From: Candidatus Woesebacteria bacterium RIFCSPHIGHO2_01_FULL_44_10
GTDB taxonomy: Bacteria; Patescibacteriota; Microgenomatia; UBA8517
Reading direction: 5' to 3'
Length of the DNA: 20,561 nt
NCBI GenBank assembly: GCA_001792465.1
Contig: MGGO01000008.1
Coordinates: forward strand, 1-20,561
Part shown: one piece after another, positions 7,262 through 13,164 of the stretch
Numbering within the stretch: the stretch's first letter is position 1
Layout of the letters: every line of letters starts with the position of its first letter
Made by a program: the position numbers and the translations under genes
The notes under the pieces: generated by a model
Database searches by the model: none
Told to the model about the DNA's origin: nothing
The model's input: the letters and a program-made list of their open reading frames with translations, nothing else

Positions 7262-7531
7262 TTATTTGAACCCAATTACTTGAAATCCGTACTTGGCAAT
7301 ATCTTGTTTGCTTCAGAATTTTTGGAATTTGGTTTTGAAAACGAAGCTAACCTTTTTTTCAATTTTTCGCCCCGTATAATTTTTAGTTTTTGGGTCCCAT
7401 TCGCGTAAAACAAGAGTATCGCCTTCATCGACATCAAAGTCAGCTAGTCTAAGCTCAAAAGTTTTATCTCCGGAAAGAATTTTTTCAAAATATTCTGGCC
7501 AGGCTTTCTTTTCAATTCTTTTCACTGTCAA
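7262..7531 (-). pseudogene. ASCH/DUF3850-like domain protein, broken by in-frame TGA
   Basis: The intact part is 72 codons (7531 down to a TGA at 7313-7315) and reads as an ASCH-superfamily domain of the DUF3850 type: KAWPEYFEKILSGDKTFELR, then GDTLVLREWDP, then YTGRKIEKKVSFV. These domains bind nucleic acid or modified nucleotides. After the TGA the same frame continues for 16 sense codons, SKQDIAKYGFQVIGFK, to a TAA at 7262, and that tail is what the family shows at its C-terminus. So the gene carries a single nonsense codon, perhaps a former Trp (TGG). The start is TTG 7531 or GTG 7525; no good ribosome site is seen. The truncated form may still be made; I judge it a recent pseudogene. Confidence 0.75.
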
Positions 7532-7544
7532 ATTTTAGCTTTTT

Positions 7545-7553
7545 TGGTAGACT
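7545..7553 (+). promoter_or_regulatory. extended -10 of the DUF3800 gene
   Basis: TGGTAGACT has the TGn extension seen at other starts here. The ATG of the DUF3800 remnant lies nine bases further on, with AAGGTAAG between them. Confidence 0.4.
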
Positions 7554-7562
7554 TAAGGTAAG

Positions 7563-7843
7563 ATGGCGGTAAAAAAGCTTTATTGCTACATTGATGAAAC
7601 AGGCCAGGATACGCTGGGAAAGATTTTTATTGTCTCAGTTATTATTACTGAGAGCGAAAGAGACGCCTTGAGAAAGAAATTAGAACGGAAAAGGTGAGGG
7701 GAATACGTAAGGAGGAATCAGACGCAATTTTAAGATTGGCAGACGCACTGGCTGGTTTTGTCCGTGAGGCTTTGGCCGGTGAAGTAAAGATGGGGACATT
7801 GCTGGCAAAAGGCAAGAAGTCAGGTTATGTCAAGGAAGTCTGA
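7563..7843 (+). pseudogene. DUF3800 gene with internal deletion and frameshift
   Basis: The 5' part (codons 1-43) has the DUF3800 opening: KKLYCYIDETGQDTLGKIFI, a strand with the conserved Asp of YIDETG, then VSVIITESERDALRKKLE. That frame stops at a TGA near 7695. In another frame the 3' part, from about 7693 to TGA 7841-7843, reads VRGIRKEESDAILRLADALA, then GFVREAL, the family's conserved C-terminal helix with its ADALAG motif. From memory these proteins have roughly 200 or more residues, so on the order of 100 codons between the two parts are missing. DUF3800 proteins are of unproven function; an RNase H-like fold has been suggested. A multi-stem element follows nine bases after the stop. 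Confidence 0.75.
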
Positions 7844-7852
7844 AAAGAAAAA

Positions 7853-7938
7853 CCCCCGTCACCAATTGCTTGGATATAGGGGGACGAGCCTATCTCCGGT
7901 TTACCGGAACACCCGCCAATAGTGGTAGTATTCGGCTC
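7853..7938 (+). ncRNA. candidate structured RNA next to the DUF3800 remnant
   Basis: Bases 7853-7938 can fold into consecutive stems. CCCCC (7853-7857) pairs with GGGGG (7879-7883) and encloses CCAA/TTGG (7862-7865/7870-7873, loop TTGC). GAGCC (7886-7890) pairs with GGCTC (7934-7938) and encloses a perfect TCCGG/CCGGA hairpin (7895-7899/7904-7908, loop TTTA) plus a weak CCA/TGG hairpin (7916-7925). It is far more GC-rich than its surroundings and has no convincing reading frame. From established knowledge, several conserved RNA structures named DUF3800 RNA motifs occur beside DUF3800 genes. This element has the right place, but I cannot match it to a named motif or prove the strand. Confidence 0.5.
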
Positions 7939-7952
7939 CGCTTTCGCAGACA

Positions 7953-7958
7953 TATTAT
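7953..7958 (+). promoter_or_regulatory. -10 box of the WaaE-like gene
   Basis: TATTAT at 7953-7958 ends seven bases before ATG 7966, the leaderless spacing. It makes 7966 preferable to the upstream ATG at 7870, whose extra 32 residues would be translated from the structured element. Confidence 0.4.
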
Positions 7959-7965
7959 ATCAGAA

Positions 7966-8724
7966 ATGTCAAGGAAAATACACATCTCAGCTGTGGTGCT
8001 GACGAGGGATAATGCAACTGTCATTGAAAGATGCTTGACGAGTGTGCGTTGGGCAGAAGAAGTAGTTGTCATTGATGATTTTTCAGTCGACAAGACAGTA
8101 GGAATTGCAAAAAAATTTGGGGGGAGAATTTTCAGGAGGCACTTAAACAACGATTGGGCAGCGCAGAGGAATTTTGCCCTTCGACAAGCTCAGGGTAAAT
8201 GGGTATTGTTTATCGATTCAGATGAGGTAGTATCACCCGCTTTGCGGGATGAAATTTTAAATTTACAATTTACAATTTACAATCAATTTTCAAGTTTCAA
8301 AATTCAAAGAAGAGACGTTCTGTGGGGGAGAAAACTAAAATATGGTGAGAGTGGGAATATTAAGTTATTAAGACTGGCCAAAAGAAGTGCTGGGAAGTGG
8401 CAACGAGCGGTGCATGAATATTGGGATGTTAAAGGTCGAGTTGGGACACTTAAAAATGAGCTCGTACATTACCCTCATCAAACTTTGAAACAATTTATTA
8501 CTCAGATTAACTTTCATAGCAGTTTACACGCAAAGGAGAATGCAAAAGAGGGGAAAAAGTCCTCAATAATTAAAATAATTACTTATCCTGTATTTAAATT
8601 TTTCTTAAACTATATTCTTAGACTTGGACTGTTAGATGGAATCCATGGTTTTGTGGCTGCAGCCATCATGAGCTGGCACTCGTTTATAGCCTGGAGCAAA
8701 ATGTATATATGGCAGAAAAATTGA
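7966..8724 (+). CDS. GT2 family glycosyltransferase (WaaE/KdtX-like)
   Basis: A 252-residue GT-A enzyme. ISAVVLTRDNATVIERCL leads into SVRWAEEVVVIDDFSVDKT, then NDWAAQRNFAL and the metal-binding FIDSDE; RRDVLWGRKLKYG and the VHEYWDVKG region follow. This order is typical of WaaE/LgtF-like GT2 enzymes that add a hexose to a glycan core. The C-terminus (about 195-250) has one or two hydrophobic helices. Between FIDSDE and RRD the protein carries an unusual stretch, LQFTIYNQFSSFKIQ, encoded by tandem ATTTACA repeats (8261-8281) and similar AT-rich sequence, which looks like an in-frame insertion. The start at 7966 is favoured by the -10 at 7953. It overlaps the ligase gene by 16 bases. Confidence 0.85.
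   Translation: MSRKIHISAVVLTRDNATVIERCLTSVRWAEEVVVIDDFSVDKTVGIAKKFGGRIFRRHLNNDWAAQRNFALRQAQGKWVLFIDSDEVVSPALRDEILNLQFTIYNQFSSFKIQRRDVLWGRKLKYGESGNIKLLRLAKRSAGKWQRAVHEYWDVKGRVGTLKNELVHYPHQTLKQFITQINFHSSLHAKENAKEGKKSSIIKIITYPVFKFFLNYILRLGLLDGIHGFVAAAIMSWHSFIAWSKMYIWQKN
8261..8281 (+). repeat. three tandem ATTTACA units inside a glycosyltransferase gene
   Basis: ATTTACA occurs three times without gaps (8261, 8268, 8275). It is followed by related AT-rich sequence with repeated TTTCAA and TTCAAA to about 8308. Three 7-base units total 21 bases, so the reading frame is kept. Confidence 0.75.
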
Positions 8725-9773
8725 TTTTTTTATATCTGATTTTATTTCCGTTCGGGCAGTTACTGCGTATGGACTTGCTTGGAATAACAATTCATTCCAC
8801 TGACTTGGTGGTTGGTATTATTGCTGTTTATACACTTTTAACTACAAAAAGATATCCAAAAGTATTTGGCAAATTCTTGAGTCTTTTTGCAGTCATGGTT
8901 TTTTCTTTATTTCTTAACTACGGGCTCTTCACTCTGTCCTCTGCACTCTATCTGATTCGTTTTATTGCTTACAGCTTTCTTTTTGTCTTTGTTTGGAAAA
9001 ATTTCCAGGATAAAAAGAAGTTGTTGACACAAGGCCTGCTAGTTGTAGGAGTTGCAACCGCTTTTTTTGGCTGGATTCAATATTTTTGGCAGCCGGATTT
9101 GACTGCGCTGCAATATTTTGACTGGGACGATCACTTATATCGCTTGGTGGGAGCGTTTCTTGACCCGGCTTTTACCGGAGTTATTTTAGTTTTCACCGCG
9201 CTTTTGGCCTTTTCCCAAAAACGACTTAGACTTGGACTTATTCTTGTATTGACTTTGGCTTTTACCTACTCTCGGGCAAGTTACCTAGCGTTTTTAGCAG
9301 GGCTTGTCTTTTTGATTCCAAAGAAAGTTATCAAGTATAGTCCCTTACTGTTAGTTGCTGGCTTCTTGCTGCTGACCTTGCTTCCTCGACCTGCTGGTTA
9401 CGGCGTGATTCTCACTCGGACTCACTCGATAATCGCCAAGGCTCAAAATTACACCGAAAGCGTTCAGATTATTAAGGAGTACCCGCTGTTTGGGGTTGGT
9501 TTTAATAATCTTTGCGAATTCAGGGGAGGCGACTCCCGGTCACACTCTTGCTCGGGATTGGACAACAGCTTGTTGTTTATCTGGGCCACGATGGGAGTGG
9601 TTGGACTGATTCTTTTTGGTGATTTGGGAATTGGTTTGGTCAGAAATACCAGCCGACTATTTTTAGCCTCAGCAATTGCCCTTTTAGTCCATACCCAGTT
9701 TACCAACACCCTTTTTTATCCTTGGGTCATGGGCTGGATAGCTATTTTATGGGGAATAGTTTACAGTGAGTGA
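8709..9773 (+). CDS. O-antigen ligase / polymerase family membrane protein (Wzy_C)
   Basis: A 354-residue protein with about ten hydrophobic helices. The Wzy_C signature is present: LVLTLAFTYSRASYLAFLAG (the conserved Arg of the family) and, after a long loop, IIKEYPLFGVGFNN, then SHSCSGLDNSLLFIWATMG with the usual periplasmic His. These proteins polymerise lipid-linked repeat units or ligate them to an acceptor on the outer face. It starts 16 bases before the end of the WaaE-like gene, so the two form one unit. Its last 27 bases overlap the end of the convergent Ig-like gene. Polymerase and ligase functions cannot be told apart from sequence alone. The short loop with two Cys (CEF ... SCS) could form a disulfide. 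Confidence 0.82.
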   Translation: MAEKLIFLYLILFPFGQLLRMDLLGITIHSTDLVVGIIAVYTLLTTKRYPKVFGKFLSLFAVMVFSLFLNYGLFTLSSALYLIRFIAYSFLFVFVWKNFQDKKKLLTQGLLVVGVATAFFGWIQYFWQPDLTALQYFDWDDHLYRLVGAFLDPAFTGVILVFTALLAFSQKRLRLGLILVLTLAFTYSRASYLAFLAGLVFLIPKKVIKYSPLLLVAGFLLLTLLPRPAGYGVILTRTHSIIAKAQNYTESVQIIKEYPLFGVGFNNLCEFRGGDSRSHSCSGLDNSLLFIWATMGVVGLILFGDLGIGLVRNTSRLFLASAIALLVHTQFTNTLFYPWVMGWIAILWGIVYSE

Positions 9774-10460
9774 TTTGGTGGCTTTATTGCCCGCCGGATC
9801 GGTGGCAATTAGTTCAAGTGTATTTTGGCCTTCGATCAAAGAGATACTCAGGCTGAAGTTGCCTTCGGAATCGATGATGGCTATTCTGTCATTGACTTTT
9901 ACGGTCGCCTCGGTTTCAGTGGTTCCCTTTATTTCAATTCTTTGACTGGCTGATCCACTGAAAGTTTGGCCATCGGACGGGGAGGAGATTTCAATTAGTG
10001 GTTCTTTGTCGTCATAGACAACTTTGTAGCGGCTTGACTCGGTGCTTTCATTACCGCTTTTATCAATGACAAGGGCCCAGAATTGATTATCGCCTTTAGA
10101 CAGCGAAACACTAAATGAAAACTTACCAGAGTCGTCCGCAACCGTTTCCCTTTCATCACCATTGATAAAGAGCTTTACCGTTGCCCCTGCCTCAGCGCTG
10201 CCGGAAATTTCAATTCTGGATTTGTTTGTGTACTCGGGCGGGATTTCAAATCGAGACGGAGCGGGAGGGGTTTTGTCATTAATTTCTACCGATTGGCCAC
10301 TGCTTCGCAAATCTGTTAAGAACCCCGCGAGCCTAACAATTGAAGGTAAGCCAAAGAAAAGCAGTAAAACAATTAGCGCAATAGTTAAGAAGCCGTAGAC
10401 AAAAATAGCTCTGCGATTTTTTTTGTGCTCGACCTGCGCTAGTCTTGAATATCTTCTCAT
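9747..10460 (-). CDS. membrane-anchored surface protein with two Ig-like repeats
   Basis: A 237-residue protein. It has a basic N-terminus, one membrane helix (about 19-46) and two tandem beta-sandwich repeats. Repeat 1 runs from about 63 to 149 (ISGSAEAGATVKLFINGDE, DDSGKFSFSVSLSKGDNQF, IDKSGN). Repeat 2 runs from about 152 to 237 with the same landmarks (IKGTTETEATVKVNDR, DSEGNFSLSISLIEGQNTL, ATDPAGN). The repeats match bacterial Ig-like / glucodextranase-B type domains that bind or space surface structures. The ATG is only eight bases behind the tRNA-Thr 3' end, so the gene is probably on the tRNA transcript. Its 3' end overlaps the ligase gene by 27 bases in convergent orientation. Confidence 0.82.
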   Translation of the reverse strand: MRRYSRLAQVEHKKNRRAIFVYGFLTIALIVLLLFFGLPSIVRLAGFLTDLRSSGQSVEINDKTPPAPSRFEIPPEYTNKSRIEISGSAEAGATVKLFINGDERETVADDSGKFSFSVSLSKGDNQFWALVIDKSGNESTESSRYKVVYDDKEPLIEISSPSDGQTFSGSASQRIEIKGTTETEATVKVNDRIAIIDSEGNFSLSISLIEGQNTLELIATDPAGNKATKSLTVNYSP

Positions 10461-10467
10461 AGCCGAG

Positions 10468-10540
10468 AGCCAAGGGTGGGGATCGAACCCACGACCTCTC
10501 CCTTACGAAGGGAATGCTCTGCCAGCTGAGCTACCTTGGC
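10468..10540 (-). tRNA. tRNA-Thr (CGT)
   Basis: A complete 73-base cloverleaf. Acceptor GCCAAGG pairs with CCTTGGC, the D stem is GCTC/GAGC, the anticodon stem is TTCCC/GGGAG with loop TTCGTAA (anticodon CGT), the variable region is AGGTC, and the T arm is GTGGG/CCCAC around TTCGATC. The discriminator is T and CCA is not encoded. The Ig-like gene starts seven bases downstream on the same strand. Confidence 0.95.
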
Positions 10541-10542
10541 TT

Positions 10543-10561
10543 GCCTCGCCTCGCGGCGGGC
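10543..10561 (-). other. GC-rich hairpin with GCGA loop in the pre-tRNA-Thr leader
   Basis: On the - strand GCC-CGCC, loop GCGA (a GNRA tetraloop), GGCG, bulged A and GGC form a seven-pair hairpin. It ends two bases before the tRNA 5' end and follows the tRNA promoter at 10571, so it would be part of the 5' leader removed by RNase P. It resembles short GC-rich intergenic palindromes common in these genomes. Confidence 0.55.
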
Positions 10562-10570
10562 TTGCCCACA

Positions 10571-10579
10571 ATTATATCA
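10571..10579 (-). promoter_or_regulatory. extended -10 for tRNA-Thr, overlapping a stop codon
   Basis: On the - strand TGATATAAT is a perfect extended -10 (TGn plus TATAAT). The TAA stop of the holin-like gene (10572-10574) lies inside the TATAAT. The tRNA begins about 30 bases downstream. Confidence 0.6.
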
Positions 10580-10973
10580 TTTTTGTAGCTTTTAGAACTT
10601 GTCTGGTAACCCACTGGCCGAGGTTGGTTGCTAAGCCGAGGCCGATGGCCCAATAAAATCGGGCAATACCAAAGCCGGTTAAGGCCGGAATTCTGGCCAG
10701 AACCCAGATGGCCACGGAATTTACACCCCAGTAAAGGATGAAATTTCTTAAGCGGCTGTTAAATTTGATTTTGACTCGGGCGACCAGTGGTTTGGCTAAC
10801 CTACAAAGGACAATTAAAAGCAAAGCCGTCCAGCCCATGGCCAGAACCGGGGTGGGAACATTGGCGCTACCAAAAGCAAAGCCGTCAGTGAAAAATGTCC
10901 CCGCCGCGTAAATAATAATAAAATTTACCAGCCAGTAAACCACGAATGGAAGAAGTTTTTTCGTAATTTTCAC
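10572..10973 (-). CDS. small four-helix membrane protein (phage holin family 4-like)
   Basis: A 133-residue protein that is almost entirely membrane: four hydrophobic helices at about 9-28, 42-60, 76-94 and 101-120, with a basic loop (KPLVARVKIKFNSRLRNF) in the middle. The helix-loop pattern and the FYWAIGLGLATNLGQW end fit the Phage_holin_4_2 / mycobacterial-type holin superfamily IV, which is common as a chromosomal protein in CPR genomes without any phage. The role is unknown; the family name should not be taken as evidence of lysis. The GTG start has GGTAAGGGG just before it. The promoter region (10987-11024) lies within an inverted repeat. Confidence 0.72.
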   Translation of the reverse strand: MKITKKLLPFVVYWLVNFIIIYAAGTFFTDGFAFGSANVPTPVLAMGWTALLLIVLCRLAKPLVARVKIKFNSRLRNFILYWGVNSVAIWVLARIPALTGFGIARFYWAIGLGLATNLGQWVTRQVLKATKMI

Positions 10974-10986
10974 CCCCTTACCAATT

Positions 10987-11024
10987 TCAGATTAGAAGAA
11001 GTAAGAAGCAATTGTCAAATCTGA
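10987..11024 (-). promoter_or_regulatory. promoter framed by a 7-bp inverted repeat, holin-like gene
   Basis: On the - strand TTGACA (11018-11013) and TAATCT (10994-10989) are 18 bases apart. The perfect inverted repeat TCAGATT (10987-10993) / AATCTGA (11018-11024) has one arm on each promoter element. It could be an operator or a hairpin. Confidence 0.45.
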
Positions 11025-11146
11025 GCTGGATACCGTACTGGGCTCGAACCTTTGGCGTAGCCTTAAGCTTAGCTTATCAAAGTATATCACTCCAGAGTTG
11101 GGTTTAGAACTTTCAGCCTTAAAAGAGCACTTCGGTTTATCCAGCT
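11024..11146. other. long inverted repeat enclosing about 100 bases, possible RNA element
   Basis: AGCTGGATA (11024-11032) pairs perfectly with TATCCAGCT (11138-11146). CCG/CGG continues the stem past a two-base bulge, giving 12 pairs. GTATC (11149) and GATAC (about 11171) form a further short stem outside. The 228-base region between 10974 and 11201 has no gene I can support. The enclosed segment contains a T-loop-like GGTTCGAGC on the - strand but no cloverleaf. It may be an ncRNA or a long 5' leader; the strand is uncertain. Confidence 0.35.
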
Positions 11147-11201
11147 TCGTATCTGCTTGAGTAATTAATGATACTGTAGATGTTTAACAATCGGTGAAAT
11201 A

Positions 11202-11789
11202 TTAGTCCTCAATAAAGCGCGGTATCACTATTCTTGTCCCCGGAATATTTACTTGATCTTTCCCATCTCCAAATGATTCAGTATCAAAAACATCCTTGCC
11301 ATGTACTACTTGTTCCAACCTTAGCCTTCCGTCTGCAATTTGAAGCCAATAGGCCTCGAAAGGTGTGCCTGCATTTCCTATTTGAAATTTCACCGCCCCC
11401 CTACGTCTATCTGCAGACGTAAATGTTCCACAAATTTCCATACACTGTGCCTTTGAATGAACAATTTCCCATTGCCCATCTTTATCTACAACAACTTGAG
11501 CCTGGTCATCTACAGTGGTTCCTTCTATGTCAAGCTCTAATTCTATCCCATTTATAACGCCCTTTACCTGACCTCTATGGTCGTGAATTCCAGAATCCAC
11601 TCCTGACCAACTAAATGTATCTAGCTTTCTTCGAGTTTGCGATGTTTGAGAAGTTAAAGCTGTCAAAATTGCACCTTTTACTTTTATAAACCTTGGCCAC
11701 AATTCAGCAGTTTCTTTTGGAACTGATAGAGCGTTAGACCAGGCATCCTCCCGTCCCAGTCGTCTTTCTATTTCTCTGAGTCTACTCAT
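11202..11789 (-). CDS. hypothetical protein, 195 aa
   Basis: I do not recognise this protein. It has no signal peptide or membrane helix. Residues 1-55 look helical (LREIERRLGREDAW, then ETAELWPRFIKVKGAIL). The remainder alternates short strands (VKGVINGIELELDIEGTT, QVVVDKDGQWEIVHSKAQ, GRLRLEQVV), which suggests a compact beta barrel or sandwich. Two Cys lie close together in QCMEICGTF and could bind metal or form a disulfide. The ATG at 11789 follows TACAAT by six bases, so the mRNA is predicted to be leaderless. It sits downstream of tRNA-Gly on the same strand with its own promoter. Confidence 0.7.
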   Translation of the reverse strand: MSRLREIERRLGREDAWSNALSVPKETAELWPRFIKVKGAILTALTSQTSQTRRKLDTFSWSGVDSGIHDHRGQVKGVINGIELELDIEGTTVDDQAQVVVDKDGQWEIVHSKAQCMEICGTFTSADRRRGAVKFQIGNAGTPFEAYWLQIADGRLRLEQVVHGKDVFDTESFGDGKDQVNIPGTRIVIPRFIED

Positions 11790-11795
11790 AGTGTG

Positions 11796-11801
11796 ATTGT
11801 A
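11796..11801 (-). promoter_or_regulatory. -10 box of the 195-aa gene
   Basis: TACAAT on the - strand ends six bases before ATG 11789, the usual leaderless spacing in this window. Confidence 0.4.
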
Positions 11802-11850
11802 ATCTTGCTGTCATTTTCTAATAACTTTCTGTCCGTTTCTTTTGCTTTTG

Positions 11851-11921
11851 AGCGGGATACGGGAGTCGAACCCGTCTTTCCACCTTGGGAAGGTGGCGTT
11901 GAGCCGCTCAACTAATCCCGC
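11851..11921 (-). tRNA. tRNA-Gly (CCC)
   Basis: A complete 71-base cloverleaf. Acceptor GCGGGAT pairs with ATCCCGC, the D stem is GTTG/CAAC, the anticodon stem is CCACC/GGTGG with loop TTCCCAA (anticodon CCC), and the T arm is ACGGG/CCCGT around TTCGACT. The discriminator T fits bacterial glycine tRNAs. CCA is not encoded. Confidence 0.95.
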
Positions 11922-11930
11922 GATGGGATT

Positions 11931-11939
11931 ATTATACCA
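11931..11939 (-). promoter_or_regulatory. extended -10 for tRNA-Gly, overlapping a stop codon
   Basis: On the - strand TGGTATAAT is a perfect extended -10, nine bases before the tRNA. The TAA stop of the nucleotidyltransferase-like gene (11932-11934) lies inside the TATAAT, exactly as at tRNA-Thr. Confidence 0.65.
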
Positions 11940-12564
11940 CTTGAGATTTGATTAAGTGATACCTTTGAGTGAGTAGGGATTTAAGTTCGGTTTGTTTGGT
12001 TTTATTATTTCTCTCGATAACAACTGGAAGCACTTTGTTTAAAGTCTCGCCAATATCTTTTTGACATTTTTTGTTTTTGATTAATAAATAGAGATCTCTT
12101 TTATCGCAGGGATTATACACTCCTTCACCCCTGAACATGACCAGTTTTTGAGCAATTAAAAGATCAAGAGAAGCTATTTTAGTGGTCAGGCTGGTAATTT
12201 TAATTTTCTTAGTTAATTTCAAAATTTCTGGGCGTAGACCAAAGTCAATTTTAATTTCGTTAACCCGGAAATCGTTAAATAGAGTGAATTCCACAAGCTT
12301 TCCCAAGCTCTCAGGGTAAAATTTGGTGATGATTTCGCCTTTCTCGGTAGTTACCTTTTCAAATTCACGGCCGCTAAATAAGTCCAGAATTCGGCTGGAG
12401 TCTTGCTGGGCGATAACAATATCAATATCTTCGCCTTCAGGCATCTCATCGGGCAGGTGGCCTTCAAGGTAATATCGGACGGCAAAAAGCCCCACGATGT
12501 AATGATTGATGGAATTGATGTTTAAAATTTTCAACCCATCAAGCAAGTTATCCATAAGTCTCAC
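11932..12564 (-). CDS. nucleotidyltransferase-like protein (AbiEii/MNT type)
   Basis: A 210-residue protein. The N-terminal part shows the pol-beta-fold pattern of AbiEii-like nucleotidyltransferases: HYIVGLFAVRYYLEGHLP, then EDIDIVIAQQDS, where the D-x-D carries the metal ligands. A third acidic strand follows near NEIKIDFGLRP. The C-terminus has the helix KLVMFRGEGVYNPCDKRDLYLL, which resembles the conserved K...R...D-x-x-D helix of that family. Relatives act as toxins that modify tRNA, or as orphan enzymes. No HTH-type antitoxin is adjacent, so this looks like an orphan. It starts at GTG 12564 or ATG 12555, with -10-like boxes TGGTATAGT and TATAAC just upstream. Confidence 0.65.
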   Translation of the reverse strand: MRLMDNLLDGLKILNINSINHYIVGLFAVRYYLEGHLPDEMPEGEDIDIVIAQQDSSRILDLFSGREFEKVTTEKGEIITKFYPESLGKLVEFTLFNDFRVNEIKIDFGLRPEILKLTKKIKITSLTTKIASLDLLIAQKLVMFRGEGVYNPCDKRDLYLLIKNKKCQKDIGETLNKVLPVVIERNNKTKQTELKSLLTQRYHLIKSQVV

Positions 12565-12585
12565 AGTTATAGAAACTATACCATT

Positions 12586-13155
12586 CTATCGCGGGAGAGT
12601 TAAAACGTTTCCGGCGTGGATGACGTTTGGATTTGTTAGATTGTTTTCTCTGGCAATATTTACCCATTGGTAACCGTCACCATAGGCTCTAACGGCTATT
12701 TCCCAAAGGCTGTCTCCGTGAACCACGGTATACGTAGCTCCGGCAATTGAGTCAGTTTTTTGTTCAATTGTTCCACGCTCGGCTACAGTTTTCACACTGG
12801 CTTCCACATCTGGAATAGTTAGTTTTTGGCCAACTTCAATTTGATTCGCGTCTGTCAATTTATTTGCCTTGGCGATATCTGTCCAATTGTATCCCGATGC
12901 GTAGGCATCTTCAGCTATGCTCCAGAGAGTGTCTCCCGCTTTGACAGTGTAAGTCGCTCCTACTGTTGCTTCTTGGTTCTCGGTTGCAGATCCGTTATCA
13001 AAAGGCAGTTTGCCAGTATCCAAGCCTCTGAAATAGCGTACGACCAAAACGGCAACAACCACAATTACGGCAGCTCCCAAAATAGTGCTCATCGTAGATT
13101 CGTTTAATTTGAGGAACTTAAGGATTGATTTTAGACTTATGTTGTTCTTGTTCAA
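12586..13155 (-). CDS. membrane-anchored protein with two LysM domains
   Basis: A 189-residue protein: a short cytoplasmic N-terminus, one membrane helix (about 23-41), a linker, LysM 1 (about 69-114, YTVKAGDTLWSIAEDAYASG ... IEVGQKLTIP) and LysM 2 (about 142-188, YTVVHGDSLWEIAVRAYGDG ... IHAGNVLTLP). LysM domains bind peptidoglycan glycan chains, so the protein should tether the membrane to the wall. There is no catalytic domain. The start is TTG 13155, six bases behind a strong GGTGGTGA ribosome site. That site is half of a stable hairpin in the leader (13165-13190). The promoter is the TTGACA/TAAATT repeat at 13220-13248. Confidence 0.88.
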   Translation of the reverse strand: MNKNNISLKSILKFLKLNESTMSTILGAAVIVVVAVLVVRYFRGLDTGKLPFDNGSATENQEATVGATYTVKAGDTLWSIAEDAYASGYNWTDIAKANKLTDANQIEVGQKLTIPDVEASVKTVAERGTIEQKTDSIAGATYTVVHGDSLWEIAVRAYGDGYQWVNIARENNLTNPNVIHAGNVLTLPR

Positions 13156-13164
13156 ACTTGCTCA

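Noticed and set aside
7262..7531. TGA recoded as Gly or Trp in this genome
   Set aside because: TGA serves as stop in several tightly spaced ATGA overlaps with well-conserved proteins (GT2/Wzx, PRTase/PolX, PolX/LemA), so one interrupted gene is better explained by a nonsense mutation.
7870..7965. N-terminal extension of the WaaE-like enzyme by 32 residues
   Set aside because: The extension would be translated from the structured element, has no glycosyltransferase pattern, and a -10 box fits the ATG at 7966.
10423..10656. Open frame of 77 codons on the + strand over tRNA-Thr
   Set aside because: Its sequence (WGSNPRPLPYEGN) is the familiar antisense translation of a tRNA, and the frame also crosses the tRNA promoter and hairpin.
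11024..11146. A decayed tRNA or tmRNA because of GGTTCGAGC on the - strand
   Set aside because: The bases around this T-loop-like motif do not form a five-pair T stem, and no anticodon arm or tmRNA tag frame is visible.
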